DNA from: Oscillospiraceae bacterium
Lineage (GTDB): Bacteria; Bacillota; Clostridia; Oscillospirales; Oscillospiraceae
Assembly (NCBI GenBank): GCA_015068135.1
Contig: SVLB01000013.1
Span: 1 to 57,189, forward strand
Length of the DNA: 57,189 nucleotides
Reading direction: 5' to 3'
Shown here: in pieces, positions 8,349 to 15,325 of the stretch
Numbering within the stretch: position 1 is the stretch's first letter
Layout of the letters: the number at the start of each line of letters is the position of its first letter
Translations under genes and position numbers: made by a program
Notes under the pieces: generated by a model
Database searches by the model: none
What the model saw: only the letters and a program-made list of their open reading frames with translations
What the model was told of the DNA's origin: nothing

Positions 8349-10156
8349 CAGTAGCGGTAAAGGGGGAGAGTGCCGGTTTCGTCGGCTTCGATAAGCCCCA
8401 TACGCAAAAGGGTCATTTTGCGGTCAGGGTTGGCGGGGTTGAAGTCCGGCTCCATGATCACATTCAGCACGGCAGAATCCACAGTATTGGGGAATACCAA
8501 AGCGCCGTTTTCAAAGAAAACGGGCTGTTCCTCACTGAGGAGGATGCCGTCTTCTGCTTTTCTGTACTGCTTCAGGCTTACGGAACTGCCGGCAGGCAGA
8601 CGGTAATGGCCAATGGCGTGATCACCTGCTACACGGAGGATCTCGGCTTCCCGGGGAAGGCCTGCGGGAAGAAGATAGGCGGTAGCGCAGGGACGGGAGA
8701 GCAGGGCTTCGGTATGCTCTTTATAGTCAATGGTGTGGTTTTCTTCCACTATTTCGCCGCTGGGGACGTGGAGCAGAGGCGTGGACCAGGAACCGGTGAT
8801 CGTAGCGCCATGCTCCAATACAAAGGGCTTCTCATCCAGATAGCACTGGTTGGATTTTTCCATAAAATCCCGGCTGGCATGGACCGTAGCCAAAATTTCC
8901 GTATCATGCTCTGCGGTGTAGTCGATGACAGAGGAGGCCAGTACATAATGGGCCAGCACACGGCGCTCCATACAGCACATGCCCAGGTTTACCTGCCCGG
9001 GGGTTTCTACCAAAAAGGAAAGACTGTTTCTCGTTCCAAAATAGCTGCTGCCTGCGGCACCCCCTGCCGCAGAGGCAAGCTTGTCGTAGAAATGACTGCG
9101 CAGACCCAGGCTGCGGGCCTTTTCCATGGCGCAAAGTGCCATGTCCATGGCTGTTTTGGTCATGGCGGCAGGGTGATTCAGTGCGCCTGCACCGGTCTGC
9201 ACCTCCATATCGGTACAGATATCCTCACCGGCAGTGTTGAATCTGTGCCACTTCTCGTGACCGTCGATGCAAACCTCCGGGCGGAACAGATTATAAGCGT
9301 TGACAATGAGCCGCAGCTCTTTGTTGTGCAGAAACAGGTAATCCCGGTTCATATCCTCGTCGGTGGTGGGGGACTTTCGGGTCACCTCGTAGGCACCGTC
9401 CAAGTTGATGCGGGGAATGATGTACACATCGACCCGGTCCAGTACCTTGCCGTAGTCTGCGCATAGGGAAGCCATCATGGCCAGCGCACCCTCCGTGGAG
9501 GCGGGCTCTGTGGAATGGCACTGGGCGTTATACTGAACGGTTGGCTTACCGTTCTGACGGATCACCTCTGCCGCCTGCGCCAGGGTCATATCTGCCACAT
9601 TTTCACGGGTAAACAGTACCAAAGGCATAGTATAGCCGTACTTGGGAGATTTTCCCAAGCTGAAAATGTGCATATACGATGTGCTTGCGGATAGCTTTTG
9701 GAGAAAGGCTGCCATTTCCTCGTTGGTGGTCTGCTGATGGCGGCCGGGTCTGCCGGGTAAAAACTGGGGCGTGCAGAAAAGCTTCGCGTATTCCGCGCCC
9801 CAGGCATCCTTATGGGAAGTCAGCTGCTTTTCCAAAAACTCCGCAGTGTATTGCATGACATAGCCTGCTTCGTAGCCACCACCGGCCAACTTGTCCAGCT
9901 GGATATGCAGATGGGTGCTGCCTGTGTAGCGGATGGTCTGACAAAGGGAATTGTATCCCTTTTGGGAGACTCCGCAATGGTATAATCCATGCGCCAGGCC
10001 TTCATAGTGATAGACTGCACAACCGTCCTGGGTGGTCACCTCGGTGGGAGTGATCGCATTTTCCGGCTTTACCGCGGTCGCATACTCCCGGGTCTCCGGC
10101 ACACCGGCATATAAGCCGCATACAGCGCCCACCGGCGCAGTAATCGTAATTGCCAT
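8303..10156 (-). CDS. M14-family zinc metallocarboxypeptidase
   Basis: A 617-residue protein. Zinc ligands of the M14 family are visible: His214 and Glu217 in AQCHSTEPASTEG and His300 in CIDGHEKWH, with the candidate general base Glu384 in SFLVETPGQ. Residues 250-275 (PRINLDGAYEVTRKS) match the substrate-binding Asn-Arg region of the fold. M14 enzymes remove C-terminal residues from peptides or split amide bonds in cell-wall peptides. The N-terminal 90 residues look like a beta-rich accessory domain. There is no signal peptide, so it acts in the cytoplasm unless exported unconventionally; an imported peptide or amide substrate fits. AAAGGAG lies well placed before the ATG. It stands alone on the minus strand, overlapping the GNAT gene tail to tail. 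Confidence 0.85.
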   Translation of the reverse strand: MAITITAPVGAVCGLYAGVPETREYATAVKPENAITPTEVTTQDGCAVYHYEGLAHGLYHCGVSQKGYNSLCQTIRYTGSTHLHIQLDKLAGGGYEAGYVMQYTAEFLEKQLTSHKDAWGAEYAKLFCTPQFLPGRPGRHQQTTNEEMAAFLQKLSASTSYMHIFSLGKSPKYGYTMPLVLFTRENVADMTLAQAAEVIRQNGKPTVQYNAQCHSTEPASTEGALAMMASLCADYGKVLDRVDVYIIPRINLDGAYEVTRKSPTTDEDMNRDYLFLHNKELRLIVNAYNLFRPEVCIDGHEKWHRFNTAGEDICTDMEVQTGAGALNHPAAMTKTAMDMALCAMEKARSLGLRSHFYDKLASAAGGAAGSSYFGTRNSLSFLVETPGQVNLGMCCMERRVLAHYVLASSVIDYTAEHDTEILATVHASRDFMEKSNQCYLDEKPFVLEHGATITGSWSTPLLHVPSGEIVEENHTIDYKEHTEALLSRPCATAYLLPAGLPREAEILRVAGDHAIGHYRLPAGSSVSLKQYRKAEDGILLSEEQPVFFENGALVFPNTVDSAVLNVIMEPDFNPANPDRKMTLLRMGLIEADETGTLPLYRYCHTLEKGCVLPIKNR

Positions 10157-10188
10157 GAAATGATACTCCTTTCGTGCCGTTTGAAATC

Positions 10189-10197
10189 AGTATAGCA
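10189..10197 (-). promoter_or_regulatory. Extended -10 promoter element of the M14 gene
   Basis: On the minus strand the sequence reads TGCTATACT, an extended -10, about 33 bases before the ATG. A TTGTCA box upstream is only 10 bp away, too close to be a normal -35, so recognition would rest on the TGn element. Confidence 0.45.
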
Positions 10198-10247
10198 CAA
10201 ATCCTGACAATCGTCTACCCGATGGTTAAAGATGTCGATCTTTCGTA

Positions 10248-10273
10248 TAACTGCACGGGTTAACTGCACGGGT
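10248..10273. repeat. Tandem 13-bp direct repeat
   Basis: The 13-mer TAACTGCACGGGT occurs twice head to tail (10248-10260 and 10261-10273) in the short gap between the M14 gene and the small regulator gene. It could be a regulatory site or replication slippage. Confidence 0.6.
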
Positions 10274-10287
10274 GCCTGTGAGAATAC

Positions 10288-10479
10288 TTATTTGGATTCT
10301 TCTGACTTTTCGCAGGGAATTTCTCCGTGCTGACTCTCGAAATCCCGAACACATTGCCGAATGAGATGCAGAATTTGACCGTTACCGGACCGACCTTCAT
10401 ATTTTGCAATATAATACAGTTTGCAGTGCAGCTGGGGATCGATCTCGATTCCCAAATGCTTGTTGTTCTTGTTTCGCAT
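10288..10479 (-). CDS. Small ribbon-helix-helix-like DNA-binding protein
   Basis: A 63-residue protein. KHLGIEIDPQLHCKLYYIA followed by EGRSGNGQILHLIRQCVRDFE has the beta-strand, helix, G-R-S turn and second helix pattern of Arc/CopG repressors, with a charged tail. Start: the frame can begin at a TTG 12 bases earlier, but ATG 10479 with GAGGTGG in front is better, though the spacing is short. It is divergent from the small Cys-rich gene at 10586. Two AT-rich palindromes lie between them, which suggests autoregulation. The fold is called by eye. Confidence 0.6.
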   Translation of the reverse strand: MRNKNNKHLGIEIDPQLHCKLYYIAKYEGRSGNGQILHLIRQCVRDFESQHGEIPCEKSEESK

Positions 10480-10494
10480 AATCCACCTCAAATA

Positions 10495-10564
10495 ATCTTA
10501 ATTTAAGTATATTTTAAGATGATTATGTGATATACTGTCCTTAGTATACTTACTTCAAGTATAC
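10495..10564. promoter_or_regulatory. Divergent control region with two palindromes
   Basis: ATCTTAA (10495-10501) pairs with TTAAGAT (10514-10520). GTATACTT (10544-10551) and AAGTATAC (10557-10564) form a perfect 8-bp dyad with a 5-base centre. An additional AAGTATA half lies at about 10504. TGATATACT at 10528-10536 is an extended -10 reading toward the + gene, so the second palindrome lies just after the start of transcription, a typical operator position. The binding protein is probably the RHH-like neighbour (inference). Confidence 0.55.
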
Positions 10565-10585
10565 CAAATTTAATGGAGGGATAGT

Positions 10586-10774
10586 ATGGCGGAGTTTTGT
10601 ATGGACTGTTGGAACAAGCTTATTGGAACACAGGATTCTTCTGAAAAGTATATCCTGTCCCGGGATTTGGAGCTGTGCGAAGAATGCGGGGAAATGAAGC
10701 CGGTGATCATTGCTATAAAAAGGCGTTACATCATAAAAGAATGGTTTGCAAATATGCGAAAGGGTAGAAAGTAG
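10586..10774 (+). CDS. Conserved small protein with CxxC pairs (Zn-ribbon-like)
   Basis: A 62-residue protein with two cysteine pairs, FCMDCWNK (residues 4-11) and LCEECGE (about 30-36), spaced as a small zinc ribbon, and a basic C-terminal tail. I recognise this as a common hypothetical protein type in Clostridia, often encoded alone; no function is known. GGAGG is placed ideally before ATG 10586. It is followed by a bidirectional hairpin terminator and faces the pfkB operon tail to tail. Confidence 0.75.
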   Translation: MAEFCMDCWNKLIGTQDSSEKYILSRDLELCEECGEMKPVIIAIKRRYIIKEWFANMRKGRK

Positions 10775-10812
10775 CAAGGATTTTATTGCACTGCATCAAA
10801 AACGGTCCAAGC

Positions 10813-10856
10813 AAAAAGCTCCACGGGGATCTGAACGGATCACCGCGGAGCTTTTT
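10813..10856. terminator. Bidirectional terminator
   Basis: AAAAAGCTCC (10813-10822) pairs with GGAGCTTTTT (10847-10856) around a further partly paired GC-rich loop. The A and T runs let it serve both the + strand Cys-rich gene and the - strand pfkB operon. Confidence 0.8.
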
Positions 10857-10861
10857 ACTCG

Positions 10862-11803
10862 CTATTGCATGGATTCGGATAGTGAGGAAATCGTAACTGT
10901 TTGCATAATTGCCTGGATATCGCCGCTGTGGGGCGGTTGGGTCCCCTCCTGCATACAGGCGGCGGTTCCGTAGGCGACGGCTTTTTTCAGAACCTCCCGG
11001 ATGGCAAGACGGTTCCTCGTTCCGTCAAGAAAGCCGGCAATGGTGCTGTCGCCGGCGCCGATGGTGGACTTTACCTCCACGGCAGGGACTTTTGCGTGGA
11101 AGACCCCTTCCCGGCAGGCAAGGACAGCCCCGTCACCGCCCAGGGTCAGAAGGACATTTGTAACTCCGGCCCTGTGAAGCGCCCGGGCAGTGGCTACCGC
11201 ATCCTCCAGGCTGTCAATGCTGTGACCGGAAACAAGGGCCGCCTCGTCCTGATTGGGTTTGATCAGCCAGGGCCGGAAGGCAACCAGCTTGGAAAAAGGA
11301 ATGGTTCTGGAATCGATGATGATCTTTGCACCCCAGTCCTGAAAGGTCTTTAAAAATGCCAAAATGCTGTCAGCATCCATTCCGGAAGGGGCGCTTCCGG
11401 TAAAGGCGATAAAGGTGTTTTCGTCAACGGCTCCGATACGGGCGCAGACTTTTTGCAGCAGCTCCGGGCTGCAGGAAAAGCCGTCAAAGCTGATCCTGGT
11501 TTCAGGGAGGCTTTCTTCGTGGATGGTGATGTTTTCCCGGATCCGTCCCTGGGTGAGGATGGGAAGGATCTGCAGTCCGTCGGCTTCCAGGGCAGCCTGG
11601 AAGGGGGCGGCATTTTCTTTGCCCAATACCACCACCGCTTCGTTGAGGATCTTGTTTGCCAGCAAAGCCCGGGAGAGGTTGATGCCTTTACCGCCGGCAT
11701 CCACGGAGCCGGTTTTTACGAAATTTTCGTGGTAGAGGGTGAGACCTTTGGCTGTGCAGTGGACATCAAAGGCAGGATTTAAGGTAATGGTGATAATTCT
11801 CAT
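10862..11803 (-). CDS. PfkB-family kinase, 1-phosphofructokinase / tagatose-6-phosphate kinase type
   Basis: A 313-residue protein. The N-terminus ITLNPAFDVH and DAGGKGINLSRAL (about 36-48) is typical of FruK/LacC kinases. The ATP and catalytic motif STIGAGDSTIAGF (about 247-259) carries the catalytic Asp of the PfkB family. It phosphorylates a sugar phosphate; fructose-1-phosphate or tagatose-6-phosphate are the best-known substrates. The gene overlaps the dehydrogenase gene by 4 bases (ATGA) and is the last of a three-gene operon with a SorE-like reductase and a GDPD. A polyol or ketose phosphate route is a reasonable inference. Confidence 0.88.
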   Translation of the reverse strand: MRIITITLNPAFDVHCTAKGLTLYHENFVKTGSVDAGGKGINLSRALLANKILNEAVVVLGKENAAPFQAALEADGLQILPILTQGRIRENITIHEESLPETRISFDGFSCSPELLQKVCARIGAVDENTFIAFTGSAPSGMDADSILAFLKTFQDWGAKIIIDSRTIPFSKLVAFRPWLIKPNQDEAALVSGHSIDSLEDAVATARALHRAGVTNVLLTLGGDGAVLACREGVFHAKVPAVEVKSTIGAGDSTIAGFLDGTRNRLAIREVLKKAVAYGTAACMQEGTQPPHSGDIQAIMQTVTISSLSESMQ

Positions 11804-13053
11804 AGTTTCTTACCGTGTTCCAGAAGATATGCCTCGGCCTCAGCACTCCAGGAGCCGTCGTTCTTTGCCACCAGCTCTGCAAGGGTTTGATAAAGGGCAT
11901 TGGTCTTGCCCAGCTCAGGCAGGTCCTCCAGGGCGATGAGGGGCAGATCCAGGTCGTTATAGCATACTTTTTTGGCACCGTTGGGGGTATCCATGGCGTA
12001 AAGGGTCTGTTCCACTGCGTTCAGGCCCATAATGTGGGAAACCATCACACCGGCATTGATCCGGCCTTCCTCCATGAGGCGGATCACGTCGGTCATGTCC
12101 TCGGGAATACTGCCGGCAGTGCCCACAACATGGATGCCGTCGTAGTGGATCCTGTAAAGGTTCAGCGCGCCCATCATATGATGGTCGGTGGGACCGGCGA
12201 AGAAGTTGATACAGCCGTCCTCCCGGCAGATGGCCTCTGCCAAACTGAAAAGACCCGGTACGGGGACCATTACGAATACATCGTCAAAACCGCCCTGAGA
12301 AATGTCCAAAAGGGCCTGGGTCACGTCTTCCATCTGAGAGGTGTTTACATAGCGCAGGTCTACACCACGCTTTTTGGCATTTGCTGCCGTGCATTTGGAC
12401 GCAGCATAGGCCAGCCGCTGGGCATTGATGTCCGTGACCACTACCTGGCTCAGATCGGTATAGCCGCAGGCAATCTCCACCGCGCCGATGCCCATGGGAC
12501 CAGCACCGCCCAAAATGGCAAGCTTGCCGCCCTTTTTCGCACCGTCGAACCGTTCATAGGTGGTGTAGTCGGTGTGATACAACCCCTTAAAGCCCCGGAG
12601 GATGCAGGCCAGGGCCTCTGCCAAAGAGCCGTTGTAATAGCCCTCGGCGGCATAGGGCAGAAGACAGCCCCGGTCCAGCACGATCTTCGGGACTACGGCG
12701 TATTGGGTGTTGCCGCCGATGTAAGGATAGGAGTAACCGGGGTCGTAACCGGTTTCCAGCTTCAATGCGGGCTGAATGACCACCTTTTGACCGGGCTGCC
12801 ACTGGTTTTTCAGGTTCTCGCCAACCTCCAGGATAATGCCGCACATTTCGTGACCGATGATCACGGGGTTTTTATCCACATCCGGGGGGACACGCTTGTG
12901 CCGGGGCCCCTGCTTGACGGCCTTATAGGTGGAGGCGCACAGACTGTCGGAGACCACCTTCATGAGGATCTCATCCTCGGTGATAGGGGGAAGCTGGAAT
13001 TCTTCCAGGCGAATATCGTTTTCTCCGTACAAACGGATACCTTTTGTGTTCAT
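11800..13053 (-). CDS. Zinc-binding medium-chain dehydrogenase, L-sorbose-1-phosphate reductase (SorE)-like
   Basis: A 417-residue MDR protein, longer than usual alcohol dehydrogenases and similar in length and in its N-terminus (KGIRLYGENDIRLEEFQLP) to SorE-type reductases. The GHEMCGIILEVG motif (about 79-90) is the MDR zinc/substrate signature, and GGAGPMGIGAVEIA (about 190) is the Rossmann NAD(P) motif. The conserved Cys ligand lies in SDSLCAST. SorE reduces sorbose-1-phosphate to glucitol-6-phosphate. The start is ATG 13053 with AGGAG upstream; the frame runs on into the GDPD gene but without a ribosome site. It overlaps both neighbours by 3-4 bases. The exact substrate is uncertain. Confidence 0.8.
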   Translation of the reverse strand: MNTKGIRLYGENDIRLEEFQLPPITEDEILMKVVSDSLCASTYKAVKQGPRHKRVPPDVDKNPVIIGHEMCGIILEVGENLKNQWQPGQKVVIQPALKLETGYDPGYSYPYIGGNTQYAVVPKIVLDRGCLLPYAAEGYYNGSLAEALACILRGFKGLYHTDYTTYERFDGAKKGGKLAILGGAGPMGIGAVEIACGYTDLSQVVVTDINAQRLAYAASKCTAANAKKRGVDLRYVNTSQMEDVTQALLDISQGGFDDVFVMVPVPGLFSLAEAICREDGCINFFAGPTDHHMMGALNLYRIHYDGIHVVGTAGSIPEDMTDVIRLMEEGRINAGVMVSHIMGLNAVEQTLYAMDTPNGAKKVCYNDLDLPLIALEDLPELGKTNALYQTLAELVAKNDGSWSAEAEAYLLEHGKKL

Positions 13054-13826
13054 TTTTCTACTCCTTTCCGGGGCTTGAGAGAGCCGGTGGTTTCGATAAT
13101 GTCCGCGCCCAGGGCCACGGCTTTTTGGTATTCTTCTTCGGTGCTTAGGATCCAAACGCCCAGGGCGCCATACTGCTTGATCTTCTGAGCCAGGTCTTCA
13201 TTCAAAAATTCTACGGTCACCCAGCTTGTGTCCTTGTTTTTATATGGTACCCAAACGGTCAGCCGGTCGGGGCCGACAGAACCGCTGAGCAGGGCCAAGG
13301 TTTCATCGTCGATGGCACCGTCGTAATGAAGCTCAGCCTCCGGGAACCGCTCGGAAAGCATAAGCAGATTCCCGGCCCGGGCGCAGGTAAAGGCCAGATG
13401 GGCATGGGAGTCTTCCAGGATATTCAAAAAGGCCGTTAGATCCGGCTCTGCAAAATGCTCAAACTTATTATCGATCTTCAGAGGGATTCCGGTCTTTTCG
13501 GAAAGCTTCAGCACATCCTCCAAACGGGGAAGCTTCTCGCCGACGAAGGCGGGGGAGAACCAACTGCCAAATTCGTAGGCGGCAAGCTCCTCTAAGGTGG
13601 TGTCCGCTATTTTTTTCTGCTCCGGCAGGGGCGTGCCGTCGGCGAAGCGGCCGGTCCTGTTCAGGGTGTGGTCGTGAAGGATGATAAATTGTTTATCCTT
13701 GGTAACGGCAGGGTCCAGCTCGATCACATCATAGCCCTGCTCCACCGCTCCCCAAAAGGCAGACATGGTGTTTTCGGGGAAGTCGGTAGATACGCCCCGA
13801 TGGGCCTGTAAGCGTACTTTTTTCAT
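13050..13826 (-). CDS. Glycerophosphodiester phosphodiesterase (GDPD)
   Basis: A 258-residue single-domain GDPD with the catalytic LQAHRG start (about 5-10), ENTMSAF with the metal-binding Glu, ELDPAVTKDKQFIILHDHTLNRT with Glu-x-Asp and the second His (about 38-60), and a C-terminal GVWILSTEEE. It hydrolyses glycerophosphodiesters to sn-glycerol-3-phosphate and an alcohol. ATG 13826 is chosen because AGGAGG lies upstream; the frame is open for 20 more codons without a site. No signal peptide is present, so it is cytoplasmic (UgpQ-like). It is the first gene of the operon divergent from the DeoR-type regulator. Confidence 0.9.
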   Translation of the reverse strand: MKKVRLQAHRGVSTDFPENTMSAFWGAVEQGYDVIELDPAVTKDKQFIILHDHTLNRTGRFADGTPLPEQKKIADTTLEELAAYEFGSWFSPAFVGEKLPRLEDVLKLSEKTGIPLKIDNKFEHFAEPDLTAFLNILEDSHAHLAFTCARAGNLLMLSERFPEAELHYDGAIDDETLALLSGSVGPDRLTVWVPYKNKDTSWVTVEFLNEDLAQKIKQYGALGVWILSTEEEYQKAVALGADIIETTGSLKPRKGVEK

Positions 13827-13869
13827 AGGCGCGTCCTCCTTTACTTTCTTAATGACGATTATATGCTGT

Positions 13870-13886
13870 TTGACGCTTTTCGTCAA
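13870..13886. promoter_or_regulatory. Perfect palindrome in the GDPD/DeoR intergenic region
   Basis: TTGACG (13870-13875) and CGTCAA (13881-13886) around a CTTTT centre, 43 bases before the GDPD start. Related ACGGTCA repeats follow at about 13953 and 13964. It is a likely operator for the DeoR-family neighbour. Confidence 0.5.
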
Positions 13887-13977
13887 CGGATGTACGGCAA
13901 AATGACCGGTCTGATCAAAATCAGCCCGAGAACAGCTGAGAAACGGAACAATACGGTCACAAAACGGTCAATCTTCG

Positions 13978-14006
13978 TTGACAGCAGCCTGTCTTCCTGG
14001 TAGAAT
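13978..14006 (+). promoter_or_regulatory. Consensus promoter placed at the DeoR-type start codon
   Basis: TTGACA (13978-13983), a 17-bp spacer, and TAGAAT (14001-14006). The expected start of transcription, about seven bases after the -10, falls on the A of ATG 14013. Confidence 0.8.
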
Positions 14007-14012
14007 GGAACC

Positions 14013-14768
14013 ATGATCTACACAGAAAGAGAGGAAAAGATCCTCGAGTTATTGAAAGACACCTCCTCGGTGGATGTAAAGACCCTGACCCGGGTCCTTT
14101 ACACAAGTGAGGCAACGGTGCGCAGAGATTTGCGAAAGCTGGAGCAGAAAGGACTGATTCTCCGTTCCCACGGAAAGGCCATGCGCGTCAGTGCTTACGC
14201 CGATCAAAATGTCGGTTTTGACCTGCGGGAGCATTTATTAAGCCCAGTCAAGCAAAATCTTGCCAAAGCCGCCGTTGAACGGTTTGCGGCAGAGGGCAGT
14301 GTGGTGATGCTGGATGCCTCCTCTACAGCCATGTGCGCGGTGCAGTATTTGGCGCAGAAGAAGGACGTGATCGTAATCACCAGCGGCTTGAAGACCCTGG
14401 GGTTTCTGTCCCAAACGGAGCTGAAGTTCTTCTCTACCGGCGGTATGGCCATCAACCGGTCCGCATCCTTTGTGGGGCAAACAGCCATTGCCGCGGTCAA
14501 TGCCTTTAATGCCGATGTGGCCTTCGTCTCCTGCCACGGTCTGAGCGAGGACGGCTTTGCCACGGATACCTCCATTGCGGAAAATGATGTGAGGCTTGCC
14601 ATGCTGAACCGGTCCAAACGGAAGGTTTTGCTTGTGGACAGCAGTAAGATCAACAAGGGCTGCTGGAACAATCTTTGCCACATTTCTTTCTTTGACGATG
14701 TGGTGTGCGACCAGGAGCTGCCGGAACCGATCCTGTCCTCGGTCAAGAATTTTCACCTGATAAAATGA
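14013..14768 (+). CDS. DeoR/GlpR-family transcriptional regulator
   Basis: A 251-residue protein. The N-terminal winged helix (1-56) begins with YTEREEKILELL and has ATVRRDLRKLEQKGLILRSHG, the DeoR signature. The C-terminal sugar-phosphate sensor domain (about 75-235) includes VMLDASSTAM, VITSGL and SCHGLSEDGFA. It probably represses the divergent GDPD-SorE-PfkB operon in response to a phosphorylated sugar (inference from context). The ATG lies only seven bases after the -10 and has no clear Shine-Dalgarno, so the mRNA is probably leaderless. No other in-frame Met would keep the conserved N-terminus. Confidence 0.92.
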   Translation: MIYTEREEKILELLKDTSSVDVKTLTRVLYTSEATVRRDLRKLEQKGLILRSHGKAMRVSAYADQNVGFDLREHLLSPVKQNLAKAAVERFAAEGSVVMLDASSTAMCAVQYLAQKKDVIVITSGLKTLGFLSQTELKFFSTGGMAINRSASFVGQTAIAAVNAFNADVAFVSCHGLSEDGFATDTSIAENDVRLAMLNRSKRKVLLVDSSKINKGCWNNLCHISFFDDVVCDQELPEPILSSVKNFHLIK

Positions 14769-14810
14769 TGGAAAAGGTGCTGTCTTGTCAGGGAAAACGG
14801 ATCCGCAAAT

Positions 14811-14949
14811 TGTAGGGATACCCGTACTCGGTTGTCGGAGATACAAAAAACAGCACAAAGTCTGCAGAAAACAAGCAGGTTTTGTGCTGTTTTTTATTTT
14901 GGCTGCGGTCACCTCAGGATACGTGACCCTATAAAAAAAGGTTTTGAGA
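14811..14949. repeat. Dispersed repeat element, copy 1 (with terminator-like hairpin)
   Basis: About 139 bp starting TGTAGGG and ending in CCCTATAAAA and GTTTTGAGA. The core is a long hairpin: AAAAAACAGCACAAA with TTTTGTGCTGTTTTTT arms (14845-14865 and 14875-14895). It also serves as a bidirectional terminator after the DeoR gene. A second copy in the same orientation lies at 51331-51469 at the other end of the large locus. Confidence 0.75.
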
Positions 14950-15029
14950 CGGTGACGTAATATATATGCAAGAGGGCCGATGTGGGCATCGCCCCCTGCG
15001 GGGGCGCTTGAACTGCATAGCATGGACCT

Positions 15030-15053
15030 ATTAATTACAAAAACGTAAGTAAC
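15030..15053. promoter_or_regulatory. Candidate ROK-repressor operator, site 1
   Basis: ATTAATTAC-AAAAA-CGTAAGTAAC is a near-palindrome that closely matches the better dyad at 23280-23303 next to the ROK gene. It lies about 123 bp before the TTGACA at 15176. The gap 14950-15325 otherwise holds only this site, the promoter and the ribosome binding site. Confidence 0.55.
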
Positions 15054-15175
15054 TGATAATTTTTCTATCGGATGGGTCAGGGGCACAGTGGGATGGCCAC
15101 CCCGGCAAAATGCTGTAAAACCGCCTATCCGTTTTGGTTAATATGGATAATCTTTCGGAATGCTCGTGTTTTTTA

Positions 15176-15209
15176 TTGACAAATGCAACAATTCACTATA
15201 ACATACAAT
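15176..15209 (+). promoter_or_regulatory. Promoter of the giant repeat-protein gene
   Basis: TTGACA (15176-15181) followed by TATAAC (15197-15202, 15-bp spacer) and by TACAAT (15204-15209). The arrangement TTGACA...ATACAATT resembles that of the operon promoter at 23418, so the true -10 is uncertain, but the region is clearly promoter-like. Confidence 0.55.
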
Positions 15210-15325
15210 TATGTAAGAATAGGGGGAAAGTGCCCCATTCTTGCAGGATGGATGGCATAACTTAGTATCAATTCCGTAAAGAATTGGTAAATTCATCCAA
15301 AATATTCTCTGAAGGGGGATCCATT

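Noticed and set aside
8345..9466. A 373-codon + strand frame over the M14 gene
   Set aside because: The minus strand carries all zinc ligands of an M14 peptidase and a good ribosome site; the plus frame has neither.
10746..10973. Extra small + strand ORF after the CxxC protein
   Set aside because: It crosses the bidirectional terminator and the end of pfkB, and has no ribosome site or conserved features.
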